Below are positions 41,750 through 50,267 of a stretch of DNA of 64,000 nt, in pieces. Position 1 is the first letter of the stretch, and each line of letters begins with the position of its first letter. The translations under genes and the position numbers were made by a program. Origin of the DNA: a bacterium (GTDB lineage Bacteria > Oederibacteriota > CAKKQC01); assembly GCA_919901855.1 (NCBI GenBank), contig CAKKQC010000027.1, forward strand, positions 62,001-126,000. Reading direction: 5' to 3'. The notes under the pieces were generated by a model that saw nothing but the letters and a program-made list of their open reading frames with translations, had not been told where the DNA came from and searched no databases.

Positions 41750-41755
41750 ATCCTA
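41750..41755 (-). promoter_or_regulatory. -10-like hexamer TAGGAT for the FecR-domain gene
   Basis: TAGGAT lies exactly 7 bases before the ATG at 41742 on the minus strand, matching the leaderless pattern seen elsewhere in the window. Confidence 0.4.
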
Positions 41756-41765
41756 GCATGCCCTA

Positions 41766-41812
41766 CCCTTCGACTCGCCCTTGGGGTGCGGCTCCGCGGG
41801 ACTCGCTCAGGG
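41766..41812. repeat. Short dispersed repeat, copy 2
   Basis: CCCTTCGACTCG and ACTCGCTCAGGG again, here 23 bases apart with a GGTGCGGCTCCGCGG insert. It lies between the FecR-domain gene and tonB. Confidence 0.6.
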
Positions 41813-41843
41813 TGAGGCCTGCCAAGGGGAGAGCGCATGGGCC

Positions 41844-42512
41844 TCACTCCGGTTTGAAGTGGAATGTCAGCTCGCCCCACTGCGCCACCTGCGGCGTGTC
41901 GTGCGGCAGGGGCGCGAAGACGTATCTCCGCAGGGTTTGCGTCGCGAGCAGGTCAAGCTGGCGGTACCCGGACGTCACGGGCACGATGATCTGGTCGTCC
42001 ACGGTCCCGTCCGGGTTGACCTTGAACCGGAGCACGACCTTGGCGTCCACGCCTTCCTTCTTGGCCCAGTCCGGGTATTCGAGCGGCTCCTGGTACTTGA
42101 TCTTGCGGCCCGTGCCGCCCGGGCCGCCCGGCCCCGCCGACGCCGGCCCTTGCGGCCCGCCGCCCTCGCCCGCGGCCGTACCCATCAGGTCCTCGCCGCT
42201 CCGCCGGGGTCTGCGCCCCACGGGCACGAAATCGGGGGTCGCGACGGTGACCTGGCCGCGGACCGCGGGACCGGTGCGGACCGCCGCGGTCCCGTGCCGG
42301 CCCCCGGGCTTCACCTTCTCGATCGCGGCCCCCTGCGGCCCCGGGCTGCCGCCGCCCGGACCGGAGACCAGCGAGATCTCCGTGATCCGCGGGAGCGTAC
42401 CGGCGAAGGGGCCGCCACCGATGAACAGGAGCAGGAGGACGACGAGGTGGACGAGGAAGGACATTCCGAGCGACGAGGGCAGGCCGGCGGACTCGCGCGG
42501 CTTCAGCGCCAC
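41844..42512 (-). CDS. tonB: Energy transducer TonB
   Basis: The 222-residue protein has the TonB layout. One N-terminal membrane helix (about 15-35, GMSFLVHLVVLLLLF) carries the conserved Ser and His spaced by three residues that contact ExbB/ExbD. A glycine/proline-rich spacer crosses the periplasm (about 45-140). The C-terminal domain (about 145-222) has YPDWAKKEGVDAKVVLRFKVNPDGTV, the typical TonB_C fold that touches receptors. It follows exbD after 7 bases in an exbB-exbD-tonB operon and could energise BtuB and the receptor-like barrel next door. Confidence 0.92.
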   Translation of the reverse strand: MALKPRESAGLPSSLGMSFLVHLVVLLLLFIGGGPFAGTLPRITEISLVSGPGGGSPGPQGAAIEKVKPGGRHGTAAVRTGPAVRGQVTVATPDFVPVGRRPRRSGEDLMGTAAGEGGGPQGPASAGPGGPGGTGRKIKYQEPLEYPDWAKKEGVDAKVVLRFKVNPDGTVDDQIIVPVTSGYRQLDLLATQTLRRYVFAPLPHDTPQVAQWGELTFHFKPE

Positions 42513-42519
42513 GACTGGC

Positions 42520-42942
42520 TCACTTTCTCGCGGGCGACCGGGGCAGGGGCTCGGTCGCGATCGCGAGCCGCTCGGCCCCCGCGCCCTTGGCGACGTCGAG
42601 GGCGCCAGCGACCACGGAGAACGCGAGCCGGGCGTCGGCCTGCACGACCACGAGCTTGTTCCCGATCCGGAGCTCCCGGAGATAGTCGCCGAGCCGCGTC
42701 TTGGGCACCTCGGTGTTGTTGACGTAGTACCGCTCGTCCGACGTGACCGCGAGGATGATGTCGCGCTCGGAGAGCGACGGCAGGGCCTGGGTCCTCGGCA
42801 TCTTGATCTTGATCCCCGCCGTCATGATCAGGGGCGTCGTCACCATGAAGATGATGAGGAGGACGAGGAACACGTCCGTGAGCGGCGTGATATTGATCTC
42901 GGCCATCGGCTCATGGGCCTCGACCGGCGATCCGACTTTCAC
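42520..42942 (-). CDS. exbD: Biopolymer transport protein ExbD/TolR family
   Basis: The 140-residue protein has one N-terminal membrane helix with the family block AEINITPLTDVFLVLLIIFMV, including the Asp used for proton flow, and a periplasmic domain (RDIILAVTSDERYYVNN, LRELRIGNKLVVVQAD). With ExbB it forms the proton-driven motor that powers TonB. It lies 12 bases after exbB and 7 before tonB. The C-terminal RSPARK tail is basic. Confidence 0.93.
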   Translation of the reverse strand: MKVGSPVEAHEPMAEINITPLTDVFLVLLIIFMVTTPLIMTAGIKIKMPRTQALPSLSERDIILAVTSDERYYVNNTEVPKTRLGDYLRELRIGNKLVVVQADARLAFSVVAGALDVAKGAGAERLAIATEPLPRSPARK

Positions 42943-42954
42943 CGGGGGCTCCCG

Positions 42955-43593
42955 CTATTTCCCGGGCGCGAGGACGTCGAGCGCCTCGCCGATCCCGAGC
43001 TCGAGCTCGGTCGCCGTGCGGCGCACCACGCGGATGAAGTAGTTGTACGCGGCCACCGCCGGGATCGCGACCAGAAGGCCCGCCGCCGTCGCGACGAGGG
43101 CCTGCGCGATGCCCGACGCCACGACCGTGGCCCCGCCCGATCCCGCGGACGCGAGGTCGCGGAACGCGTTCATGACGCCGAGGACGGTGCCGTAAAGCCC
43201 GATGAACGGCGAGATCGCGCCCATGGTCGCCAGGATCGAGAGGAACTTTTCCATCTCCACGATCTGCCAGCGGGCGTGCCGCTGGAGCTGGGCTTCGAGC
43301 TCGTCGCGGCGCACGGGCTTCTCCATCACCCGGCGCACGCCTTCCTTGAGGAGGGCGGGCAGGGGGCCCGGGGTCTCGTCGCACAGGACGATGAGCGCGC
43401 CCAGGTCGTCGCCCTTCTTGTGCGTCCGGCGGAACCGCAGGAAGAATTCGTGCACGTTGATGCGGCACCGGCGGAAATAGATGAACCGCTCGAGCATGAC
43501 GCCGAGCGAAATAACCGAGCACGCGATCAGGAGCCACATCGTGCCCCCACCCCGGCTCACCAGTTGCCAGAACCCCATGTCGGCGATGTTCAT
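42955..43593 (-). CDS. exbB: MotA/TolQ/ExbB proton channel family protein
   Basis: The 212-residue protein has three membrane helices: about 17-35, about 118-145 with the signature ISPFIGLYGTVLGVMNAF, and about 160-185 with GIAQALVATAAGLLVAIPAVAAYN. These are diagnostic for ExbB/TolQ, the channel part of the TonB energiser. It has AAGGAGG six bases before the ATG. It is the first gene of the exbB-exbD-tonB operon and has its own TATAAT box upstream. Confidence 0.93.
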   Translation of the reverse strand: MNIADMGFWQLVSRGGGTMWLLIACSVISLGVMLERFIYFRRCRINVHEFFLRFRRTHKKGDDLGALIVLCDETPGPLPALLKEGVRRVMEKPVRRDELEAQLQRHARWQIVEMEKFLSILATMGAISPFIGLYGTVLGVMNAFRDLASAGSGGATVVASGIAQALVATAAGLLVAIPAVAAYNYFIRVVRRTATELELGIGEALDVLAPGK

Positions 43594-43614
43594 CCGCCCT
43601 CCTTGTCAGTCTGT

Positions 43615-43662
43615 CGGTTCGTCCGAACCGCCGGCCCCTTCCGGACCATTGGCCTGATTATA
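43615..43662 (-). promoter_or_regulatory. Promoter -10 box and leader hairpin of the exbB operon
   Basis: A perfect TATAAT (43657-43662) lies on the minus strand 64 bases ahead of exbB, just past the stop of the receptor-like gene; no convincing -35 is seen. The leader contains a perfect hairpin, CGGTTC-GGAC-GAACCG (43615-43630), shortly before the Shine-Dalgarno site. Confidence 0.45.
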
Positions 43663-43676
43663 CCCGTCAGGAGAAA

Positions 43677-45404
43677 CTAGAACGCGGCGAGCACGCCGAG
43701 GGATACGAGCCGCCGGGGCTCCGGGTAGCCCGCCCAGCGCTCGATGTCGGCCCCCCCGAGATTGTCGGCACGCAGCCGGACCTCGAAACGGGCGGCGGGC
43801 CGCCAGCCCAGGCTTACCCCCACCGCGGCGAAGCCCCGCAGGGTCCCGGCCGAGGCAACCGCCGACCGCGGACGCTTGGCCCGGACCTCGACGTTCAGCC
43901 CCGCCGTCAGCGCATTCCACGCGTACTCGGCGCCGGCCGTGGCTTCGCCGCGCGGCAGGTTCGCCATCGCGCCCCCGGTCGCCGTGATCGCCCGCGCGCT
44001 CGCCGCGGCGAAGAGCGTCAACGGCTTCAGCCCGGCCCACCGGCCCGACGCGAGGAACTCGTGAACGCGCAAGCCGGGCAGGGCGACGGGGGCGAAGAGC
44101 CCGAGCGACGGTATCAGGCCCCACGACCGCGCGTCGCGCGTGGCCGTCATCCGCCACGCGACCCGGATCTCGTCGCCCCGCCACCACCCCTGCCGCGCCC
44201 CCACCTCGAGGTTGGCGAGCTCGCGCATGGGCACCAGCCGCGCGCCGAAGACCGAGTACGGCGACTCGACCGCGTCGCGCGAGAGCCACGGGGCGCGGAG
44301 CGATGGCGCGAAGACCGCGGTCACCTCGGGGCCCGGCGGGCTCGTCCACGCGACGCCGCCGACGGGACGCAGCGACCCCGCGAAGACCCGGCCCCCGAAG
44401 ACGCCCTCGGTCCGGAGCCCCGCCTGCGCGCGCCAGCGGGTCGCCGGCACCCACGACCCCTCCAGCGTGCCGCCCGCTAGGAAATGGTCGCCGGACGCGT
44501 CGGCGAACTCGGCCTCCGCGCGGCCGACGAACCGGACCGCGAGGGACCCCCGCTCCCACACGTGGACGGACCCCGTCCCCGCCAGGCCCGCGGCCCCGAC
44601 GCTGCGGACGGGAGTGCGCAGGTGTACGATCTCGAGCCGCTGCTCGCCCGACCAGCCCGTGCCGGCACGGGACTCGTCGCCGGCCGCCCAGACGCGCGTG
44701 AGCCGGCGCGCCGTGTCCGCCTTGGCGGCGTTCCACGGAAGGTCGCGCCACGACTCGCGCCACCCCGCCCCCGCATGCACGAGGTCGGGGTCCGCGCCGA
44801 GCGACAGGAACGAGAGCCACGCCGGCGGCGTCCCGGTCCAGCCGCCCGACACGGCGGCCCCGGTCTCGAACCCGCCCGCCCGCCCCCCCGACCCGGCCGG
44901 CCCCGCGGGCTCGCCCCGGAGCGTCGAGCCGTCGAGGTCGAGCCCGACCGCCGAGTGGTCCGTCTGCCGTCCGGCCCAGAGCCCGCCGCCGAGCCACCCC
45001 TTCGTGCCCCCCTCGAGCTTGACCGCGAGTCCGGTCCCCGTCCGCGTGGGGTGGGTGATCGCGGCGGGCTCTCGACGGCGAAGCGCCGTGACCGAGGATT
45101 CCTCCTTCTCGAGCAGGGGCGCCTCGTGCAAGCCCCGGAGCGGCGAGCCCGCGAGCGCCTCCTTCTGCGCCATGATCCGGGCGCGATTCTCGCCGATGAT
45201 GACGAGCTCGGGGAGCTGGAACACGGGCTCCTCGACCGACTTCACCGGTGCCGGGGTCGTCGCCTCCGGCGCCTTCGCCCCCACGGTATCGGGCGGCGGC
45301 GCCGGAGCTTCCGGCCCGGCCGGGCGGCCCGACTTCTCGGCCGCCACGGCCGCGAGAGGCCAGCACAGCACCAGCGCCAGAAGAGTGCGCCGCGGATCAG
45401 TCAT
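43677..45404 (-). CDS. Outer-membrane beta-barrel, TonB-receptor-like without clear plug
   Basis: The 575-residue protein has a signal peptide (to about residue 22), a proline/alanine-rich region, a short PELVIIGENRARI segment resembling a Ton-box/pre-plug strand, then about 450 residues of amphipathic beta strands ending in FEVRLRADNLGGADIERWAGYPEPRRLVSLGVLAAF in form, with a terminal Phe. The end closely follows the pattern of TonB-dependent receptors (R-x-DNL-x-x-x-x-x-x-W-x-GYPEP-x-R). A normal plug domain is not evident; the barrel is also short. It overlaps the TPR gene by 8 bases and precedes exbB-exbD-tonB, so it probably works with that motor. Confidence 0.7.
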   Translation of the reverse strand: MTDPRRTLLALVLCWPLAAVAAEKSGRPAGPEAPAPPPDTVGAKAPEATTPAPVKSVEEPVFQLPELVIIGENRARIMAQKEALAGSPLRGLHEAPLLEKEESSVTALRRREPAAITHPTRTGTGLAVKLEGGTKGWLGGGLWAGRQTDHSAVGLDLDGSTLRGEPAGPAGSGGRAGGFETGAAVSGGWTGTPPAWLSFLSLGADPDLVHAGAGWRESWRDLPWNAAKADTARRLTRVWAAGDESRAGTGWSGEQRLEIVHLRTPVRSVGAAGLAGTGSVHVWERGSLAVRFVGRAEAEFADASGDHFLAGGTLEGSWVPATRWRAQAGLRTEGVFGGRVFAGSLRPVGGVAWTSPPGPEVTAVFAPSLRAPWLSRDAVESPYSVFGARLVPMRELANLEVGARQGWWRGDEIRVAWRMTATRDARSWGLIPSLGLFAPVALPGLRVHEFLASGRWAGLKPLTLFAAASARAITATGGAMANLPRGEATAGAEYAWNALTAGLNVEVRAKRPRSAVASAGTLRGFAAVGVSLGWRPAARFEVRLRADNLGGADIERWAGYPEPRRLVSLGVLAAF

Positions 45405-48400
45405 GGGCCGCCGCCTTCCTCTTCGCCGGCGCCCCGCTCGCGGGCTTGCCCGTGCGGCTCGGCTTCTGGCCCTTCGGCTTAACTTGGGGCTTGGCCTTGG
45501 GCTTCGCCGGCGTGGCGGACGGCGTCGTCTCGTCCTCTTCGCCGGAGACCCCGGGCGCGGCCGCGGTCCCGAGGGCCTTGAGCCGGTCGGTCGCCGCGCG
45601 CAGGAGGTCGGGCGGGGGGTTCCGCTTCACGCACTCGAGGTACATCTGCTTGGCCTGCCCCGGCTTGGCCAGCGCCTCGTACCGCTGACCAATCCCGAAG
45701 TACGCGGTCGCCATCCACTCCGGGGTCGCGTCCTCCTTCTCGAGCACTCTGCGGAACATGTCGACCGCCTCGTCGTGCCGCCCGCCGGCGGCCAGCGCGT
45801 CGGCCGCCGCGAACGCGCACTGGACCGACCATTCGCCGCCCTTGGGCAGGCCGTTCGCCCCCTTCGTCCACTCCTCTAGAGCCTTCGTCTTGTCCCCGGA
45901 CGACGACGCCGCGTCCCCGAGCGCGTACGACGCCTCGGCCGAGAGGTCCAGGAACCCGCACGCCTGCACCGCCTCGAAGTGCGGGAGGGCCTCCGCCTTC
46001 GCCCCGCGATCCCCGAGGAAGTACGCGAGCACGAGGTGCGCCTGGGCCGCCGCGCGCGCGCGCGGGAAGCTCCGGTCGAGCCGCTTGACCGCCGACTCCA
46101 TCCCCGCCTGGTCGCCCTGCTTCTTCCGGACGAGACAGAGGTTGTAGAGCGCCTCGGGCGCGCGCGGGTCGGTCACGTCGTCGGCCACCCGCCCGAACAG
46201 CTCGACGGCGCCGGCGAAGTTGCCCGCCGCGTACCGCACCAGCCCGAGCCGGAACGAGGCCTCCTTCGCGAGGGCGTGCTTCGGGTACTTCGCCAGGAAG
46301 GTCGCGTACGCGACCTCGGCTTCGGGGAACCGGCCCAGGTCCTCGAGGGCCTCCCCGCTCTTGAGCCGGGCCGAGACCGCGAGGTCGGAGTCCGGATACT
46401 TCTCGATCAGGCCGCGGTACTGCTCGAGGGCGTCGAGGGGCTTCTTCTCCCGGCGGAAGCTCTCGGCAACCATGAGCTGGACCTCGGCCGCGAGGCTGGC
46501 CTGCGGGAACCTCGTCAGGAATTCGCGCGCCTGGTTCCGGGCGGCGTCGTAGTCGCCCATCTGGAGGTACGCCCACTGCATGCCGTAGAGCGCCTCGATG
46601 AGGCGAGGCGACTCCGGGTACCGGGCCGTGTACTCCCGGTACGCGAGCACCGCCGGGCCGTAGGACTTCGCGTTGTAGAGGCAGTCGCCGATGCGCAGGG
46701 CCGCGGTCTCGGCCAGCTCGGGCACGGGTGAGGCGCCCGCCGCGGCTTCCGTGGCGAGCCGCCGGAACGCGGTCTCGGCCGCCGCGTACTGCTCCCGCTG
46801 GAAGAGCGTCTCCGCCGACGCCTGGAGCGCGAGCACGGCCTCCGCCGTCCCGGGCCACCGTCGCCGGAGCTGGTCCCACGTCCGCCGCGCCTCGTCGGGA
46901 TCGTCGGAGCGGAACGCGCACCAGCCGAGCTGGAGCTGGGCCCACCGGGCCAGGTCCTCCTCGGGGCCGGCCACGACCTGCGTGTACGCGCCCCTAGCGT
47001 CCCCGAACCGCTTCTGGTTGAAGAGCGCGTCCCCGAGCCGGACGCGGGCGCGGTTCTTTATCCGCGCGTCCGTGGCCTCGCCGAGCGCAGCCCTGAACGC
47101 GGTCTCGGCCGTCTTCCAGTCGCCGGCCGCGAATCCGCACCAGCCCTGGCCGATCAGGCCCTTGATCCGCGTCTCCCCCGTCGCGGCCGCCGCGATCCCG
47201 TACGCGCGCCCGGCCCGGGCGTACTCGTGCAGGGCGAACGCCGCCTCGCCCTCCGCCAGGGCGGCGTCGGGGGCGAGCGGGGATTTCGGGTAGCGGGCGG
47301 CCAGCAGGTCGAGATGCGGGAGGGCCTCGGCGGCCCTTCCGTCGAGCAGCGCCGCCCAGCCCGCCCACAGGAGGGCTCCGTCCGCGAGCCCGGACGACGG
47401 GAGGTCTGCGGCGAGGGAGACGAACTCGCGCTCGGCCTCGCGGAAGTGCCGCTCCTGGAGGAGCGTCGACGCCAGCAGGTACCGCGCGGGCGCCACGAGC
47501 TTGCCCGACGGATACTGGTCGAGGAGCGCACGGAAGGCCGCCTTCGCCTCGTTGAACCGCCCTAGCGAGAGGTGGATCCAGCCGCGGCTGTAGGTGGCCC
47601 ACTCCCCGACCTCGTGGCCCGGCCAGCGGGCGGCGACGTCCTTGAGCTCGAGGAGCGCGTCGTCGGGCTTCCCCAGATCAAAGAGGCAGAGCGCGGCGCG
47701 GTACGCGGCGAACGGCGCGGCCGGCTCCTGGGGATAGTCCTTCACGACCCCGAGGAAGGTCGCGCGGGCGCGCGGGAATTGCCGCTGCTTCAGCGCCGCC
47801 CATCCGAGGCTGTAGGTCAGCGGCGCCTTCGCCCGGGCGTCGGGCGCTCGCGCCAGCGCGGCGTCGAACAGCTTGTCCGCCCCCGCGAAGTCGTCGGTCC
47901 GGTACGCGCACTCGGCCTGGCCCACGAGCGCCTCTTCCGCGCTGCGGCGGTCCGGCCCCGCGGCTGCCGCGTCGAAGACCGCGCGCGCTTCGGGGGTGCG
48001 GCCGGCCTGCAGGAGCACCCAGCCCCGTTGGAGCGACGCCGACGCCGAGAGCGTCCGATCGAGCCTCTCCGCCAGCTCGAAGTGCGCGAGCGCGGCATCG
48101 GACGATCCCTGCCGGCTCTCGACCCAGGCCATCCGGTAGGCCGCGGAGCCCTCGTACGGGCTCCCGCGGTAGGTTGTCAGCACCTCGCCGAACGCGCGGC
48201 CGGCCGCCGCGTCCTCGCCGAGCTGCCACGCCGCCTCCCCTTCCCAGAACGCGGCCGCGTCGTCGACCGGGGAGGGTCGCGACCAGGCCCGGACCCGGCG
48301 GAAATCCTCCCAAGCCGGTTTCGGGAGGTGGTTCGATAGCGCCGCGAGCCCGAGCCCGAGCTGGGCCCGGCTCCGGCCCGGCGCCAGGGGCTCGTGCGCG

Positions 48401-48675
48401 AGCCAGTCCGCGTAGGCGGGCTCGGCGTCGGTGCCGCCGTCGAGCCTGAACCCGGCGCGCAGGAGCGCGAGCCGGGCCTCGTCCTCGCCCGAAGCGGGGA
48501 CGGCGTCGCGGACGGCCAGGACGCCGGCGGGGCGGGACATCCCGAGGCGCGCGAGCTCATAGGGCGTGAACCCGCCGGACGAGGCGGCGGAAGGGCTTTC
48601 GGTGCCGCGGGCGGAATGCGCACAGGCCAGCATCAACACTCCGACTGACAAGCGGAGCGGCCTGTGTGATATCAT
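45397..48675 (-). CDS. Large periplasmic TPR-repeat protein
   Basis: This 1092-residue protein starts with a signal peptide (MISHRPLRLSVGVLMLACAHS) and consists almost wholly of TPR-like helical pairs. Repeats such as Y-x-x-x-L-x-x-YPKSPLAPDAALAEGEAAF and QFP-RARATF-x-x-V-x-x-YP recur about every 35-40 residues, with the LIEKYPDSDLAVSARLKSGEAL form known from outer-membrane TPR (YbgF/BamD-like) proteins. The C-terminal about 55 residues are lysine/proline/alanine-rich. A scaffold role at the outer membrane is inferred. It overlaps the receptor-like barrel gene by 8 bases; TPR proteins with TonB/ExbB/ExbD are a known grouping in FCB-type bacteria. Confidence 0.85.
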   Translation of the reverse strand: MISHRPLRLSVGVLMLACAHSARGTESPSAASSGGFTPYELARLGMSRPAGVLAVRDAVPASGEDEARLALLRAGFRLDGGTDAEPAYADWLAHEPLAPGRSRAQLGLGLAALSNHLPKPAWEDFRRVRAWSRPSPVDDAAAFWEGEAAWQLGEDAAAGRAFGEVLTTYRGSPYEGSAAYRMAWVESRQGSSDAALAHFELAERLDRTLSASASLQRGWVLLQAGRTPEARAVFDAAAAGPDRRSAEEALVGQAECAYRTDDFAGADKLFDAALARAPDARAKAPLTYSLGWAALKQRQFPRARATFLGVVKDYPQEPAAPFAAYRAALCLFDLGKPDDALLELKDVAARWPGHEVGEWATYSRGWIHLSLGRFNEAKAAFRALLDQYPSGKLVAPARYLLASTLLQERHFREAEREFVSLAADLPSSGLADGALLWAGWAALLDGRAAEALPHLDLLAARYPKSPLAPDAALAEGEAAFALHEYARAGRAYGIAAAATGETRIKGLIGQGWCGFAAGDWKTAETAFRAALGEATDARIKNRARVRLGDALFNQKRFGDARGAYTQVVAGPEEDLARWAQLQLGWCAFRSDDPDEARRTWDQLRRRWPGTAEAVLALQASAETLFQREQYAAAETAFRRLATEAAAGASPVPELAETAALRIGDCLYNAKSYGPAVLAYREYTARYPESPRLIEALYGMQWAYLQMGDYDAARNQAREFLTRFPQASLAAEVQLMVAESFRREKKPLDALEQYRGLIEKYPDSDLAVSARLKSGEALEDLGRFPEAEVAYATFLAKYPKHALAKEASFRLGLVRYAAGNFAGAVELFGRVADDVTDPRAPEALYNLCLVRKKQGDQAGMESAVKRLDRSFPRARAAAQAHLVLAYFLGDRGAKAEALPHFEAVQACGFLDLSAEASYALGDAASSSGDKTKALEEWTKGANGLPKGGEWSVQCAFAAADALAAGGRHDEAVDMFRRVLEKEDATPEWMATAYFGIGQRYEALAKPGQAKQMYLECVKRNPPPDLLRAATDRLKALGTAAAPGVSGEEDETTPSATPAKPKAKPQVKPKGQKPSRTGKPASGAPAKRKAAAHD

Positions 48676-48756
48676 GTCTTCCGGCTTTCAGAATAACAGT
48701 TTTGCACCCCGAAGCGTTGGCAATGCCGCCGGGGGCGAGACATCCAGAGGTGGACC

Positions 48757-49539
48757 ATGCAGGCGACCGAGCTGACCGTTGAACTCCGCGAGAAGACCGG
48801 CAAGGAAGGCGCCGCCAAGGTGCGGCAGGCCGGAGGCATTCCCGCCGTCCTCTACGGCGCGGGCGCGCCCCCGCAAGCGCTTTCCGTGAGCTCGGCCGAG
48901 ATCGACCGCCTGCTGAACCGCGCGGAACGCCGCCTCTCCCTGCTCACGCTGAAGGTGAAGGCGAACGGGACGGAGACGACGTCGGCCGCCGTCATGAAAG
49001 CCATCCAGCGCCACCCGGTCAACGAGGCCATCACGCACATCGACTTCCTGCGCGTGGACCTCTCGAGGAAACTGACGCTCGAAGTGCCGGTCATCATCGA
49101 GGGGTCCTCCCCGGGCGTCAAGCTCGGCGGCGTGCTCCAGCAGATGTTCCGCCATGTCCGCGTCCGCTGTCTCCCGGATCTCATCCCCGAGGGCGCGACC
49201 GCGGACATCTCCCATATGGAGATCGGCCACGTGCTCAACGCCGGCCAGCTCAAGCTGCCCGAGGGCGTCGAGCTCCTGACCGCGCCCGCCACGGGCATCC
49301 TCTCCATCATCGTGATCCACTATGAGGAGGAGAAGCCGGCCGAAGGCGAAGCCGCCGCCGCAGGGACGGCCGCGGCCCCGGCCGCGGATGCCGCCGCCGC
49401 ACCCTCCCAGCCCGAGGTCATCGGCGAGAAGGAGCGCGAGGAGCGCCGCCTCAAGAAGGACGAGGAGAAGGGCACCCGCACCAAGGAAAAGGCCGAGCTC
49501 AAGGAAACGAAGGCGAAGGAAGAAAAGAAGAAGAAGTGA
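48757..49539 (+). CDS. rplY: 50S ribosomal protein L25/general stress protein Ctc, long form
   Basis: The 260-residue protein is the long TL5/Ctc form of L25, which binds 5S rRNA. It starts MQATELTVELREKTGKEGAA and carries RQAGGIPAVLYG near residues 28-39; the beta-rich C-terminal domain runs to about residue 190, with VPVIIEGSSPGVKLGGVLQQ and a LPEGVELL block. The last about 70 residues are an Ala/Lys/Glu-rich tail likely unstructured. It has AGAGGTGG before the ATG and lies 21 bases upstream of pth, the usual neighbour of this gene. Confidence 0.95.
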   Translation: MQATELTVELREKTGKEGAAKVRQAGGIPAVLYGAGAPPQALSVSSAEIDRLLNRAERRLSLLTLKVKANGTETTSAAVMKAIQRHPVNEAITHIDFLRVDLSRKLTLEVPVIIEGSSPGVKLGGVLQQMFRHVRVRCLPDLIPEGATADISHMEIGHVLNAGQLKLPEGVELLTAPATGILSIIVIHYEEEKPAEGEAAAAGTAAAPAADAAAAPSQPEVIGEKEREERRLKKDEEKGTRTKEKAELKETKAKEEKKKK

Positions 49540-49548
49540 CCGGCCTGA

Positions 49549-49554
49549 TACAGT
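49549..49554 (+). promoter_or_regulatory. -10-like hexamer TACAGT for pth
   Basis: TACAGT lies 6 bases before the pth GTG. The intervening AAAGGT contains AAAGG, which could instead serve as a close Shine-Dalgarno site, so the call is weak. Confidence 0.3.
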
Positions 49555-49560
49555 AAAGGT

Positions 49561-50121
49561 GTGTCCTTCAAGCCGGAGTCTCCGCTTCTCATTGTCGGCC
49601 TCGGCAATCCCGGCTCCCGCTACGACGGCACGCGCCACAACGCCGGCGCCATGGCGGTCGCCCGGCTCGCGGAACTCCTCGAGACCCGGTTCCACCGGAG
49701 CTTCTTCAAGCACGCCTGGATCGCCAAGACCCCCCGCGCCATCCTGGCCCGGCCCAACGCCTTCATGAACGAGTGTGGCCCCGTCGTCGCCCGGCTCGCG
49801 AAGTCCTTCGGGCGGCCCCTCGTCGTGCATGACGACCTCGACCTGCCTCTCGGCGCCCTGCGATTCCGCACGAAGGGTTCCGCCGGGGGCCACAACGGCG
49901 TCGCGTCGGCCATCTCCTTTCTCGGCACCCCCGACTTCCCGCGGCTCAAGATCGGGATCGGCCGGCCGGCGAGCAAGGACGAGGTCGTGGACTGGGTCCT
50001 GACCCGGTGCGACGGGCCGGATCGCGCGGCGTTCGACGGCGCGATCGTTCGCGCGGCCGACGCCCTCCGGGCCGCCGTCGACCTGGGGCTCGACCGCGCC
50101 ATGACGGAGCTCGCGGCGTGA
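49561..50121 (+). CDS. pth: Peptidyl-tRNA hydrolase
   Basis: The 186-residue enzyme frees tRNA from peptidyl-tRNA that drops off ribosomes. It shows GLGNPGSRYDGTRHNAG (13-29) with catalytic His26, the PNAFMNECG block (about 65-73), HDDLDLPLG with the conserved Asp, and GSAGGHNGV. Length matches bacterial Pth. The start is a GTG. It follows rplY and overlaps the next small gene (GTGA), forming a compact plus-strand cluster. Confidence 0.96.
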   Translation: MSFKPESPLLIVGLGNPGSRYDGTRHNAGAMAVARLAELLETRFHRSFFKHAWIAKTPRAILARPNAFMNECGPVVARLAKSFGRPLVVHDDLDLPLGALRFRTKGSAGGHNGVASAISFLGTPDFPRLKIGIGRPASKDEVVDWVLTRCDGPDRAAFDGAIVRAADALRAAVDLGLDRAMTELAA

Positions 50122-50267
50122 GCCCCTTGCCCGAAGCTGCCGTCGGCGCCGAGCGCCGCGCGCGCCGCCTGCACCTCGCGCTGCTGGTCGTGCTCGCGGC
50201 CGGCGCCGTCCTCTGGCTCTGGCGCGTCTACGGCTTCGCCCCCTTAAGGATCGTGGAGCCGCGATGA
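50118..50267 (+). CDS. Small single-span membrane protein (49 residues)
   Basis: A GTG overlapping the pth stop (GTGA) opens a 49-codon frame: a short N-terminal charged part, one membrane helix (LHLALLVVLAAGAVLWLW) and a C-terminal RVYGFAPLRIVEPR. Its stop overlaps the next start (ATGA). Overlaps on both sides and a good membrane segment make it likely real. Function is unknown; it may be a partner of the lipoprotein that follows. Confidence 0.6.
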   Translation: MSPLPEAAVGAERRARRLHLALLVVLAAGAVLWLWRVYGFAPLRIVEPR

